Assembly: GCF_029968015.1 (NCBI RefSeq)
Contig: NZ_JASCIS010000014.1
Coordinates: 124,001-188,000, forward strand
DNA: 64,000 nucleotides
Reading direction: 5' to 3'
Origin: Streptomyces luteolus
GTDB lineage: Bacteria; Actinomycetota; Actinomycetes; Streptomycetales; Streptomycetaceae
Positions within the stretch are counted from its first letter, which is position 1; every line of letters begins with the position of its first letter. A model generated the notes under the pieces. That model saw only the letters and a program-made list of their open reading frames with translations, was not told the origin of the DNA and searched no databases. Shown piece by piece: positions 30,086 through 38,696 of this stretch. Position numbers and translations under genes: made by a program.

Positions 30086-30377
30086 CCCGCCGCACGGCAA
30101 CGCGTCTCGCCCCGATCCTCCTCGCCCCCGCCCGCGTAGGTACGTACGCACATACCTACGTACCTGGTCAGCAGGCCCGCATACCCATGGGTATTCAGGG
30201 CTTTCCCTGATGTTCCGTCCGGCCGGGCCGCCTAGTTTTGGTCATCCGGCACCGCTCCGCACCGGACATTCGGGGTACGGGGAAACGGGGGCACGGTCAC
30301 GAGTCACGGGGGGCTCGGAGCCGTGTCGTCCGGTCGCGGGGCGGCAAGCCGGGTGCGGGGGCGTGCGGCGTGCGGCG
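30086..30377. other. Gene-free 292-bp region with three dyads
   Basis: I see no convincing gene here, between the convergent exporter and response regulator. A 15-base direct repeat CGGCAACGCGTCTCG occurs at 30065-30079 and 30095-30109, straddling the exporter stop. Dyads follow: CGTAGGTA/TACCTACG (30135-30142, 30153-30160), the perfect palindrome ATACCCATGGGTAT (30181-30194), and TCAGGG-CTTT-CCCTGA (30195-30210). The last could be a terminator; the others look like protein-binding sites. Confidence 0.6.
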
Positions 30378-31025
30378 TCAGGCCTCGCGGAGGTACGTGA
30401 GGACGGCCAGGACACGTCGGTTGTCCTGTGCGTCGGCGTCGATGCCCAGCTTCGTGAAGATGCTGCGTACGTGCGACTCCACCGTTTTCGCTCCGATGAC
30501 CAGTGCTTGGGCGATGGCGTGATTGGAGCGCCCCTGCGCCATCAGCGCGAGGACGTCCCGCTCGCGGGCGGTGAGTTCGGCGAGGGCACTCGCGCCGCGC
30601 GCCCCGCCCATGAGGTGGGCGACGACGTCGGGGTCGACGACGGTCTCTCCGGCCGCCACCTGCTTCAGGGAGCGGGCCAGCTCGTCGGCGTCGGCGACGC
30701 GCTCCTTGAGGAGGTAGCCGAAGCCCCGCCCGTCGTCGGCGAGCGCGCGCACCGTCGCGGTGGTCTCCACGTACTGCGAGAGCAGCAGGATGCCGGTGTG
30801 CGGATGCCGGGCGCGGATCGCGGTGGCGGCGCGCAGGCCCTCGTCGGTGTGGGTGGGCGGCATCCGGATGTCGACGAGGACGGCATCGGGCCGGTACCGG
30901 TCGACCAGGCCGAGGAGCGGCCCTGGCTCGCCGCAGTGCGCGGGCACCTCGAAGCCCTCGTCGGCCAGGAGGCGTACGAGCCCCTGCCGCAGGATCGCCG
31001 AGTCCTCGGCGACGATCACACGCAT
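30378..31025 (-). CDS. NarL/FixJ-family response regulator
   Basis: Response regulator of 215 residues. The receiver domain (1-120) has acidic residues Glu7/Asp8 and phospho-acceptor Asp52 in VLVDIRMPP. The C-terminal LuxR-type helix-turn-helix (about 148-192) reads LTARERDVLALMAQGRSNHA through KTVESHVRSIFTKLGI. ATG at 31025 overlaps the end of the histidine kinase gene by ten bases, so the pair is one coupled two-component system. It would act as a DNA-binding regulator; targets are unknown. Confidence 0.92.
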   Translation of the reverse strand: MRVIVAEDSAILRQGLVRLLADEGFEVPAHCGEPGPLLGLVDRYRPDAVLVDIRMPPTHTDEGLRAATAIRARHPHTGILLLSQYVETTATVRALADDGRGFGYLLKERVADADELARSLKQVAAGETVVDPDVVAHLMGGARGASALAELTARERDVLALMAQGRSNHAIAQALVIGAKTVESHVRSIFTKLGIDADAQDNRRVLAVLTYLREA

Positions 31026-32803
31026 GGAAGCTCCACTCGTACGCGGGTGCCGCCGCCCGCGGGGCTGTGCACCCGCAGCACTCCGTCGACGGCCGCTATC
31101 CGGTCGGCGAGTCCGGCGAGGCCCGAGCCGCGGGCGGTGTCGGCGCCGCCGATGCCGTCGTCGACGGTCTCCACGACGAGGGTGGTGCCCTGCCGCCGGG
31201 CGGAGACGCTGACGGCGCGTGCCCGGGCGTGCTTGGCGGCGTTGGCGAGGGTCTCGCAGACGGTGAAGTACGCGGTGGTCTCCACGACCGGGTCGTAGCG
31301 GCCGGGCTCGGCGGCGACCACGACGGGGAGTTCGGCCTGCCGCGCGAGTTCGGCGAGCGCAGAGGCGAGGCCCTCGCGGGTCAGTACGGCGGGGTGGATG
31401 CCCTGGGCGAGTCCGCGCAGCTCCTCCAGGGCGAGGCGCAGGCTCTGCTCGACCTCGGCGACGGAGTCGCGCACCTTCGCGTCGGGGTGGTCGGCGACGC
31501 CTTTGCCGACCCGGCGCAGCGCCATCAGGGCGAAGACGATGCGGGCCTGCGCGCCGTCGTGCAGGTCGCGTTCGAGGCGGCGGCGCTCGTCGTCGGCGGC
31601 GCGCACCATGCGCGTACCGGCCTGTCTGGCCTCGGTGCGCAGCCAGGCGTTCTCCAGGGCGAGGCGGAGCGCGGCGCCGACGGCGGCGAGCAGTTCGGGG
31701 TCCTCGGCGAGCGCCGGGTCGTGGTCGAGGACGGCGAGCGGGGTGCCGCGCGCGGAGTCGACGCGCGTCGCGCGGGGTCCGTCGGCGCGTACGGGCGTGC
31801 CGTCCTCGTCGGCGTAGCCACCGCGGATGCCCTGCCCCTGCTGCCACAGGCCGAGCCGCAGCGAGCTGTCGTCGAGGACGCGGGCGAGGACCTCGCGCAT
31901 CCGGGCCGGGGTGGCGTCCGCGCCGACCTCGATGACCAGTCCGCCGACCTCGGCCTGCTTCAGGCGCATCCGCAGCAGCCCGGCGAGGAAGGCGATCGGT
32001 ACGGCGCACTGCGCGAGGTCGGACAGGAGGAGCACGAGGTCCGCGCCGAGGCCGTCGAGTCCGGGGACCGTGAGCCGCACGATGTCCCACAGGATGAAGA
32101 CCATCGCGGCGCCGATGGCGGCCCAGGCGGGCAGCAGGGCGCGTCGGCGGGCGTGCGAGGCGCGCCGCCAGCGGTGCACCACGGCCGTGGCGGTGAGTAC
32201 GGAGATCAGCACGGCGAGCCCGCGAAAGACCAGGTCGACCGGCTCGAACAGGCCGGTGGCACCGTTCACGAGCAGCGCGTTGGGCCCGCAGCCGCTGCAG
32301 TCCAGATAGGTGGCGTGGTGGGCGCGGGCCGGATCGTAGGTGAGCGCGCGAAGGAGGCCTCCGACGGCGACGATCGCGTACGTGGCGAGGATCAGGCGGC
32401 GGGTGCGGGCGCCGGTGATACGGCCGTCGGGGAAAGTCAGGACGAGGTGGACGAGGACGGCCAGGTTCAGCCCCTCCCACCAGGCGCCGAGGGCGAACAG
32501 GGCCGGTACGGAGGTGCCTTGGAGGTTGCCGATGAACCAGGTGATGCCCTCGGCGAGCATCAGCAGGCCGGTGCGGTTGGCGGGCCTGCGCCACCAGGCG
32601 ACGAGCCCGGCGCCCGCGTACGCCCAGCCGACCGCGAGGTCCCGGACGATGTCGGCGCTGTCGGCCCCGGTGCGCGCGTACGACCAGGCGCCGACGCTGC
32701 CTGCGAGGACGGCGGTGAGAGCGCCCACGGCAAGGCGGAGGCCCAGGCACCGCGGCCCGGCTTCTCGTCCCACCCTCGTCCCCGCCCATGTCACGGCCCA
32801 CAC
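31016..32803 (-). CDS. Membrane sensor histidine kinase, NarX/DesK-type
   Basis: Sensor kinase of 595 residues. Roughly six to eight hydrophobic helices span residues 20-290. A GAF-like linker region follows, then a HisKA_3 dimerisation domain with phospho-His in ERDLHDGAQ (near 411) and an HATPase domain with NAAKHARA (N box) and DDGIGGA (G1). A cysteine pair in DCSGCGPN lies in an extracytoplasmic loop. The GTG at 32803 is uncertain; GTG 30 bases inside (after GACGAGG) has a better ribosome site and would remove ten residues. It pairs with the response regulator immediately downstream. Confidence 0.88.
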   Translation of the reverse strand: MWAVTWAGTRVGREAGPRCLGLRLAVGALTAVLAGSVGAWSYARTGADSADIVRDLAVGWAYAGAGLVAWWRRPANRTGLLMLAEGITWFIGNLQGTSVPALFALGAWWEGLNLAVLVHLVLTFPDGRITGARTRRLILATYAIVAVGGLLRALTYDPARAHHATYLDCSGCGPNALLVNGATGLFEPVDLVFRGLAVLISVLTATAVVHRWRRASHARRRALLPAWAAIGAAMVFILWDIVRLTVPGLDGLGADLVLLLSDLAQCAVPIAFLAGLLRMRLKQAEVGGLVIEVGADATPARMREVLARVLDDSSLRLGLWQQGQGIRGGYADEDGTPVRADGPRATRVDSARGTPLAVLDHDPALAEDPELLAAVGAALRLALENAWLRTEARQAGTRMVRAADDERRRLERDLHDGAQARIVFALMALRRVGKGVADHPDAKVRDSVAEVEQSLRLALEELRGLAQGIHPAVLTREGLASALAELARQAELPVVVAAEPGRYDPVVETTAYFTVCETLANAAKHARARAVSVSARRQGTTLVVETVDDGIGGADTARGSGLAGLADRIAAVDGVLRVHSPAGGGTRVRVELPCV

Positions 32804-32835
32804 GCTAAGGCATCGCCTGACGAGCTGGATATTCT

Positions 32836-32945
32836 CCCCTACCCGCCCCTTCCCGGCTGTGTCCGATTTGCGGCTGGCGCCGCGTGGCTGCGGCGCTGCG
32901 GGGGCTCCACCCCCGGGACCCCGCTCCTCAAACGCCGGAGGGGCT
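32836..32945. repeat. Dispersed GC-rich repeat element
   Basis: The 20 bases at 32836-32855 are identical to 4614-4633, and the segment about 32908-32945 matches about 4651-4693 with few differences (GGGGCTCC, GACCCCGCTCCTCAA, CGCCGGAGGGGCT). Unlike the first copy, it lacks the matching right arm. It lies between the VanW-type gene end and the kinase gene start. Another commonly seen Streptomyces string, GGGGCGCGGGGAACTGCGC, follows at about 32953. Confidence 0.75.
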
Positions 32946-33026
32946 ATTGATAGGGGCGCGGGGAACTGCGCACAGCCTCAGCCACGACGGCGGGCAAGCC
33001 GAACACGCTCCGGGCCCGCCCGGGCC

Positions 33027-34769
33027 TCACTCGTCGGAGGGGCTGGAGGATTCCTCCGGCTCGCACGTCACCTTGTCGCGGGGCGTGTAATGCGTGCGGA
33101 ACGGCTCGCGCCGCACTTCCTCGCCGCCATTCTTGAGGATCCGCTCCACGGTGATGTCGAAGCCTTCGAGCGGGGTCTGCGGCTGGCACTGCTCGGCGGT
33201 GCTGGTGCGCTCCTCGGGCGGCTTGATGTTCTCGCGCGGGCCCTGGGTGGCGAGGACCTCGTCGTACTTCTTCGTGCCGAGGAACGTGACGGTCACGGAG
33301 GTGTCGGTGGACTCGGCCTTGATGTAGATCGCGTTGCCGGAGTCGTTGAGGAAGCGCAGGTCGAGGCTGCCCCAGGCGACGGTGGCCTCGCGGCCCTCGG
33401 GGTAGCGCTCGATGTAGAAGGAGTGCGCGCCGTGTTCGACGGGCTTCACACCGGCGAAGAACAGGGCGTTGTACATCGTGGTGGCCACGGCGGAGACGCC
33501 GCCGCCCGCGGCCTTCGCGTACTGGTCGTTCAGGATGATCGTGCCGTCCACGAAGCCGTTGGCCTTGGTGCGCTCGCCGACGGTCCGGTTGAAGCTCCAC
33601 TCCTCGCCGGGCAGGACGAGGGAGCCGTTGATCAGCTCGGCGGCGCGGCCGATGTTGGTGCTGCGGTACGGGGCGGCCTCGAAGTCGACCGTGAACGACG
33701 ACATCTTCTCGGTCAGGCCGAGCTCGTCGATGTTCTCGCGGCTGATCTGCGGCTGCGTCGTCTTCGTGGCGACCTCGCCCGTACGGGCGGCGGCGCCGGT
33801 TTTGGTGAGCAGCGGCATGACGGCCTTGCCGAGTGCCTTGTCGGTGATTTCCTGCCCGGCCCTGCCGTCGCTCGCGACCACCACGCGGTCGCCTTCGAGG
33901 GCAAGGTCGGCGTTCTCGGCGCCGCTGTTGAGTCCGTCGATGCGCTCCGCGACCTGCGGGTCCTTGATCAGGCCCTTGCTGTCCAGGCTCGGCTTCAGCT
34001 GGCCCTTGTCGTCGGCCTTGAGGTCCAGGTACTTGCCGAGCGTGTGCTGCCCGATGGTGAGCTTGCTGCCGGCGACGTCGAGGGTGACGGGCCCGGACAT
34101 GGCGGGCTCGGCGAACTCGCGCAGGGCGCGGTCGGTCTCCTTCGCGGAGACCTTCGGCTCGGTCCTGTGGGTCGGCAGCTCCGTCCGGGCGGCGGGCTTC
34201 TCGGGGAGGTACGCGGCGCGCAGGGCGGTGACGGCCCCGTCGACGTCGAGGGTGTGGCCGGTGCGGGCCTCGCGGGCCTCGGCCTTGCCGTTCTTGAAGG
34301 TGACGGCGCCGTCGCGGACCTTCTGCTCGTGCCGGTCGGCCAGGTCCTGCACGGCGGCGCGCGCCTTGGACTCGTCCACGTCCACGACGGGTTCGACGTC
34401 ACCGCCGGAGCGGAAGAGTCCGCCGATCACGGTGAACGGGTCGGCGCCGCTGCGGGCCGCCTTGTCGACGGTGGCCTCGGTGTCGACGCCGAGCCCGGCG
34501 GATGCGGGGACGACGGTGTCCTCCCGGTCCCCGATGCGCACGGCCAGGGGTTTCGAGCCCTCGCCCGCGACGAGCTCGCGCTCCAGCTTCTGCTGCGCCT
34601 CGGCCCGGCTGAGTCCGCCGACGTCCACGCCGCGTATGCGGGTGCCGGGGTCGATCCCGTCACCGTTGACCAGCGAGCCCGCCAGGTAGAGACCGCCGGC
34701 ACCGACCGCGAGCACACCTCCCGCTATCGCGGCGGGGTGCAGGTACGCGGGGCGTATTCGCTGCTGCAT
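33027..34769 (-). CDS. VanW-domain, peptidoglycan-binding-type membrane-anchored protein
   Basis: Protein of 580 residues with a short cytoplasmic N-terminus and one transmembrane segment (about 12-30, AAIAGGVLAVGAGGLYLAGS). Two putative peptidoglycan-binding-4-like repeats follow (GTRIRGVDVGGLSRAEAQQKLE, and a second unit around 210-310). The VanW domain occupies about 370-500 (STNIGRAAELINGSLVLPGE, and AGGGVSAVATTMYNALFFAG). The C-terminus is acidic. ATG at 34769 has GAGGGAG about five bases upstream; the frame upstream is not family-like. VanW proteins occur near vancomycin resistance genes but are widespread, and their biochemical role is not established. It is probably a cell-wall-associated protein. 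No van genes are nearby. Confidence 0.85.
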   Translation of the reverse strand: MQQRIRPAYLHPAAIAGGVLAVGAGGLYLAGSLVNGDGIDPGTRIRGVDVGGLSRAEAQQKLERELVAGEGSKPLAVRIGDREDTVVPASAGLGVDTEATVDKAARSGADPFTVIGGLFRSGGDVEPVVDVDESKARAAVQDLADRHEQKVRDGAVTFKNGKAEAREARTGHTLDVDGAVTALRAAYLPEKPAARTELPTHRTEPKVSAKETDRALREFAEPAMSGPVTLDVAGSKLTIGQHTLGKYLDLKADDKGQLKPSLDSKGLIKDPQVAERIDGLNSGAENADLALEGDRVVVASDGRAGQEITDKALGKAVMPLLTKTGAAARTGEVATKTTQPQISRENIDELGLTEKMSSFTVDFEAAPYRSTNIGRAAELINGSLVLPGEEWSFNRTVGERTKANGFVDGTIILNDQYAKAAGGGVSAVATTMYNALFFAGVKPVEHGAHSFYIERYPEGREATVAWGSLDLRFLNDSGNAIYIKAESTDTSVTVTFLGTKKYDEVLATQGPRENIKPPEERTSTAEQCQPQTPLEGFDITVERILKNGGEEVRREPFRTHYTPRDKVTCEPEESSSPSDE

Positions 34770-34968
34770 GGAGCTCCCTCGGAGACGGCGTCGGGCAGGG
34801 TCCCGGCAGTGCGCGGGCGGCGCTCGGGACAACCGAGCAAGTAACCCATAGTCGGGCATTGACCGTGTAGGGCGCACCTCACAAATGCGGACATAGCTGG
34901 GCTTACGTGAGCATCGTCACGCTCACCGTCACGGCAGGTTCCGGCCACTCCCGGGACCTGGCGCCCCC

Positions 34969-35556
34969 CTACCCTCCGTAGCCGGAGCGCTCGGCGTGCT
35001 CCTCGGCGAAGCCCTTCACGTACCGGTCCATCCAGCTCACGAACCGTCGGCCGTACCGCTCCTCCGCCGCGAGCACGACTCTGTCCGGATCGACCGCGGG
35101 GTCCAGGCCGAACTCCCGCTTCAGCCAGGCCACATACAGTTCGTGCACCTCACCGGAGCCGGCGCCCTCCGCCGCGTCCTCCTCCGGGTCGGAGAAGGAG
35201 ATCCCGTCCGGGAAGACGTACACATACCGGTCGCAGGCGAGCAGTCGCAGCAGGTCGCGCAGCGTGGACGCGACGAGGTGCACACCACCCTCGTCACCGA
35301 ACGCGACGACCGGCAGCTCGGCCAGATCCGCGCGGTCGTCCACGCGCCACAACGCGTACAGCGACCCGGAGCCGTTGGCCAGGCCGAAGGAGCGGAAGCG
35401 GTCGAGGAACTCCGGATCGCTCGACCAGGTGTCGATACCGCCGACGGCCCCGAACTCGTCCAGTTCGAAGCCCTGCGAGAAAGAGTCGGCGAGGGGGTCG
35501 CTGAAGGCGTGCAGCAGGTTCAGCTCGGGCACGGGCGCATACGCGTGGTCGGTCAT
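34969..35556 (-). CDS. Hypothetical acidic protein, possibly SMI1/KNR4-like
   Basis: Protein of 195 residues that I do not recognise with certainty. It is acidic and soluble, with an aromatic-rich pattern (IDTWSSDPEFLDRFRSFG, GSGSLYALWRV, LPVVAFGDEGGVHLVA). This loosely recalls the SUKH/SMI1-KNR4 fold, which includes many immunity and regulatory proteins. The ATG at 35556 is chosen as the natural start after GTCGCTCGT; a GTG 30 bases upstream is also possible. It stands alone between the VanW-type gene and a tetR gene, with no toxin gene visible beside it. Confidence 0.7.
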   Translation of the reverse strand: MTDHAYAPVPELNLLHAFSDPLADSFSQGFELDEFGAVGGIDTWSSDPEFLDRFRSFGLANGSGSLYALWRVDDRADLAELPVVAFGDEGGVHLVASTLRDLLRLLACDRYVYVFPDGISFSDPEEDAAEGAGSGEVHELYVAWLKREFGLDPAVDPDRVVLAAEERYGRRFVSWMDRYVKGFAEEHAERSGYGG

Positions 35557-35622
35557 ACGAGCGACCGTACGACCCGGCACTGACAATCCCGCCCTCAGAA
35601 GGGGGAGTTGGGCCCTCCGCCC

Positions 35623-36198
35623 TCACTCCCCCGGCGCGCTCCGCTCCACGAGTACGTCGATGATGTGGTCGATACCGTGCGGCTCCAGCAGGCCCGGCAC
35701 GGTCAGGTCGTCCACGATCACGCCGAGCATGGCGAGGTAGAGCAGAAGCACGGTGTCCCGGTCGCCGGGCAGCCCCGCGTCGAGGTGCCAGTTGATGTTG
35801 TCGTCGAGCAGCTCCGTGAACGTACGGGTCAGGTCCTCCTGCAGCTCCGGGCGGCGCGTGGACTCCAGACGCAGCTCCAGCATGGCCCGGTGGCTGCTGT
35901 GGTCGGTCCGCATCCGCTCGACCAGCTGCCGCAGCAGGGTCGCCGTCAGCTCACGGCTGGGATCGGCCTTCATGGTCTCCGCCATCGCGGCCGGGTCCGG
36001 GGTGAGACGCTCCTTCGTACGGCCCATGATCTGGCGGAGCAACTCGGCACGATTGGCGAAGTAGTTGGTGGTGGTGCCGGTGGGCACTCCGGCGGCCTTG
36101 TCGACGGCGCGCAGGGTGAGCCCACGCGACCCCTCCTGGGCCAGAACCTCGATCGCCGCGTCGAGCAGCGCGGTCCGGCGGGCGGGATTCTGTCGCAT
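35623..36198 (-). CDS. TetR-family repressor
   Basis: Transcriptional regulator of 191 residues. The helix-turn-helix at about residues 20-50 reads LTLRAVDKAAGVPTGTTTNY followed by FANRAELL, as in the TetR family. The C-terminal ligand domain is all-helical. ATG at 36198 has GGGGGAG just upstream. It is divergent from a VOC-family gene across 98 bases that contain a dyad. The usual logic of such pairs is that TetR represses itself and the divergent gene until a ligand binds. Confidence 0.9.
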   Translation of the reverse strand: MRQNPARRTALLDAAIEVLAQEGSRGLTLRAVDKAAGVPTGTTTNYFANRAELLRQIMGRTKERLTPDPAAMAETMKADPSRELTATLLRQLVERMRTDHSSHRAMLELRLESTRRPELQEDLTRTFTELLDDNINWHLDAGLPGDRDTVLLLYLAMLGVIVDDLTVPGLLEPHGIDHIIDVLVERSAPGE

Positions 36199-36241
36199 GG
36201 GTCTCCCCCACAAGGTCGCAAGACGAATACACAACTACGAA

Positions 36242-36267
36242 TGCAGTACTACAGTTTTACCACTGCA
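36242..36267. promoter_or_regulatory. Candidate TetR operator between tetR and VOC gene
   Basis: TGCAGT (36242-36247) and ACTGCA (36262-36267) form a dyad with 14 bases between the arms, in an AT-rich part of the 98-base divergent region. Position and symmetry suit a TetR operator that would block both promoters. Confidence 0.5.
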
Positions 36268-36296
36268 GACGGAGTTCGAGACGAGAGGCATGTGTC

Positions 36297-36683
36297 ATGC
36301 GAGTGCGAGTCAAGGACTTCGACCACCTGGTCCTGAACGTCGAGGACGTCGAGCGCGCCCTGGAGTTCTACTGCGGGCCGCTCGGCCTCGAACCGGTGCG
36401 GGTCGAGGAGTGGCGGGCGGGCAAGGTGCCGTTCCCCTCCGTGCGGGTCAGCCCGACCACGATCATCGACCTCCTCGCCCGCCCGCGCGGCGAGTCCAAC
36501 GTGGACCACATCTGCCTTGTCGTCGAGCCGCTCGACTGGCAAGAGGTCATCGACACGGGCGAGTTGACGGTCCTCGAAGGCCCGGTCCCCCGTTTCGGCG
36601 CCCGTGGCGACGCCCAGTCGATCTATGTGCGGGACCCGGAGGGCAATACGGTGGAACTCCGCTGGTATCCGCAGGATGCATGA
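36297..36683 (+). CDS. VOC (glyoxalase/bleomycin-resistance) family protein
   Basis: Protein of 128 residues with the vicinal oxygen chelate fold. The first module begins DFDHLVLNVEDVERALEFYC with the metal His; the second has NVDHICLVVEP and ends IYVRDPEGNTVELRW with the metal Glu. Family members are glyoxalases, dioxygenases or antibiotic-binding proteins. The divergent TetR regulator suggests induction by a small molecule. Its stop lies two bases from the end of the convergent methyltransferase gene, so it marks the left border of the defence region. Confidence 0.88.
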   Translation: MRVRVKDFDHLVLNVEDVERALEFYCGPLGLEPVRVEEWRAGKVPFPSVRVSPTTIIDLLARPRGESNVDHICLVVEPLDWQEVIDTGELTVLEGPVPRFGARGDAQSIYVRDPEGNTVELRWYPQDA

Positions 36684-36685
36684 CG

Positions 36686-38440
36686 TCAGGTCCGGCGATC
36701 GGGCGCGGAGTCGTCCCACGGCTCCAGCGTCCCGCTCCCCAATCCCTCACGGGCGATCTCCACCATGCGCCGTGCCGCCAGCGCCAACCTCTCCGCCTGC
36801 GCCTCAGCCTCACGCAGAGCGCGGAACGCCTCGCCGTAGCGCCGCTGTTCGGCGGGGTCCAACTGAGGAATGCGGGAGCCTCTGTGATCGGCTCGGTAGG
36901 TGCCGCTCTGTGACGTGGTTCGACGAAGGTTGGGCCCGGACTGGAGGAACCCTTCGAGGTAGTCGGCATCGATCTGGTCACCGGTGACGGCAGGCCCCTC
37001 CGGTCCCAGCTCGACCAGACCGGCACGGACCAAGTCCGCGACGCTCACCGTAGCCCCGCCCCAGAGGTCGGCACCTTCGGTGGGGCGCAGCCGCGGGGCG
37101 GTCACATCCAACTCCTGCAGGGAAGAAACCAGTTCAGCTCGGGCCTGCTCGAACTCAGCGGCTAGCTCGCCACGCCCGACGGGCATCCGCGCGGCCGGGG
37201 TGAGGTCGACGTCGTCGTCGAGCAGATCGATGAGCGGGATTTCAGCGCGCTGCCGCTCGGTCGGTTCGAGACTGCCGTCGGGGGCATTGCCGCTGAGGTC
37301 GACGAAGGTGACGGTGGCGGGGCGCTCGGTCGCGTCGACCGGCCGGTGCAGCAACCACAGGTGCACGGGCAACGAGTGCGCGGAGGCGACCCCGCCGGGC
37401 AGGGCGACGACCTTGCGTACGGCGCCGCGCCGGACCAGCTCGGCCCGGATACGACGACCGGCCTTGCGGTAGGCGACGGAGGCAGGCATCACCATGAGGA
37501 CATGACCGCCCGGTGCGGTGTGTGCGTACGCGTGCTGAAGCCAGGCGAGTTCGCCTTCCGCGCGCGAAGGTGTACCGAACTCCCAGCGGGGATCAATGAG
37601 GAGTGCCTCGCGCCCCCAGTCGGTGACGGCCACAGGCGGATCGCAGACCACTAGGTCGGCTTGCAGGGATGGGAAGCCGTCAGCACGCAGGGAGTCGCCC
37701 TCGACGAAGGTGGCGCCGGAGCCGCCCGAGAGCATGGAGCGGACACGGGCGATACGGATGGAGTCCGCGTCGACGTCCTGGCCGGCGCGGATCAGGTCCC
37801 GTTCGGACTGAACAGCATGGAGGAGCGAGCCGATTCCGCAGGCCGGGTCGAGGACGGACTGCCCCGGTTCCGAGTCGGGGGCGAAATGAGCCACGGCCCG
37901 CAGAATTCGCGGGGCTGTGAACTGATCGGATCCGGACCGACGGGCCGAGTCCGTCAATCTTTCGACGAGAGCTTCCAACGCCTCAGCGGCCGTGCTCTCG
38001 GCAGCGAGGCGGTCTACGGCGGAGGCAGCAGCTTCTGGCAGCGAGGCCGCGGCGACCTCGGCGCCCTGTGGGCCATAGGTGAGCGCCACTGCCTCAGCGT
38101 CTCCTCCGCCTGCCTGCTTCAGCAGGTGGGCGGCCACAGCTGCGACGCCAGCCGCGGCGGAGTCGCCGTAGGCGGCTCGAAGCGCCTGCCAGGTCTGCAC
38201 CTCCAAGGAGACTTCCTGGCTCTTGTTGCGGCGTTCCAGCCAGTCACGCACTTCCGGCCAGGCGAAGAGCGGGCTGGACGCACTACCGCCCTGCGCAGGG
38301 GGGAAGTCACCGTACCGACGGCGCCAGTTGGAGACGGCTGCCCGGGTCACTCCTGCTAGGCGGGCGATCTCAGCACCGGTGACGAGCGCGGCGGATAGAC
38401 CGTCGGGCTGGCCCGGGACGGAAGCAACAGGGTCCGACAT
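36686..38440 (-). CDS. HTH-fused N6-adenine methyltransferase-like protein
   Basis: Protein of 584 residues. A helix-turn-helix lies at about 20-48 (LVTGAEIARLAGVTRAAVSN, then WRRRYGDFP). The methyltransferase domain at about 165-400 is of the type I HsdM class: the SAM motif is VLDPACGIGSLL near residue 197. The catalytic motif is VVCDPPVA near 267, where N6-adenine enzymes normally have (N/D/S)PP followed by an aromatic residue. The C-terminal third has a coiled, specificity-domain-like character. ATG at 38440 is used, but no good ribosome site precedes it. The gene is divergent from the kinase-helicase operon, and a half-matching TTGAC-N3-GT site overlaps its start region (38443). It may be a modification enzyme with altered activity or an autoregulated DNA-binding methylase. 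Confidence 0.8.
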   Translation of the reverse strand: MSDPVASVPGQPDGLSAALVTGAEIARLAGVTRAAVSNWRRRYGDFPPAQGGSASSPLFAWPEVRDWLERRNKSQEVSLEVQTWQALRAAYGDSAAAGVAAVAAHLLKQAGGGDAEAVALTYGPQGAEVAAASLPEAAASAVDRLAAESTAAEALEALVERLTDSARRSGSDQFTAPRILRAVAHFAPDSEPGQSVLDPACGIGSLLHAVQSERDLIRAGQDVDADSIRIARVRSMLSGGSGATFVEGDSLRADGFPSLQADLVVCDPPVAVTDWGREALLIDPRWEFGTPSRAEGELAWLQHAYAHTAPGGHVLMVMPASVAYRKAGRRIRAELVRRGAVRKVVALPGGVASAHSLPVHLWLLHRPVDATERPATVTFVDLSGNAPDGSLEPTERQRAEIPLIDLLDDDVDLTPAARMPVGRGELAAEFEQARAELVSSLQELDVTAPRLRPTEGADLWGGATVSVADLVRAGLVELGPEGPAVTGDQIDADYLEGFLQSGPNLRRTTSQSGTYRADHRGSRIPQLDPAEQRRYGEAFRALREAEAQAERLALAARRMVEIAREGLGSGTLEPWDDSAPDRRT

Positions 38441-38582
38441 GGTTGACACCGTACACGGGCCAGATGACATCCAGGAGGCAATACAGGGCGCACTGACGGG
38501 GGACGGATCCCGTCGTCAGTGCGCGCATGGCGGCGACTGGTACGGGAGGCCCTAGCTCGCATACGACCTCCATCACTGCATC

Positions 38583-38599
38583 CGTTGACAACGTCAACG
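38583..38599. promoter_or_regulatory. Island operator copy 1 (CGTTGAC-AAC-GTCAACG)
   Basis: A perfect 7-bp-arm dyad with a three-base spacer, in the 256-base region between the divergent methylase and the kinase-helicase. The core TTGAC-N3-GTCAA recurs twice between the sigma and mcrB genes at the other end of the island. It probably binds a dimeric regulator. A degenerate relative (TTGACACCGTAC, 38443-38454) lies over the methylase start. Confidence 0.65.
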
Positions 38600-38696
38600 C
38601 AATACTTGTTCCGCCGGTGGCGCGTCGAGGTGTACCTTATGCCGCAGGGGGTACAGGCGTGCCTTCACCAGCAGACCGCTTTACGAAGGAGTGCCC

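Noticed and set aside
30060..31298. Open frame starting in the gap after the exporter and running across the response regulator
   Set aside because: It overlaps the response regulator and kinase on the opposite strand and has no recognisable domain, only the composition of a shadow frame.
33027..34769. VanW-domain gene as evidence of a vancomycin resistance cluster
   Set aside because: No vanH, vanA, vanX or VanRS-type gene cluster is adjacent; VanW-domain proteins are common in actinobacteria without resistance.
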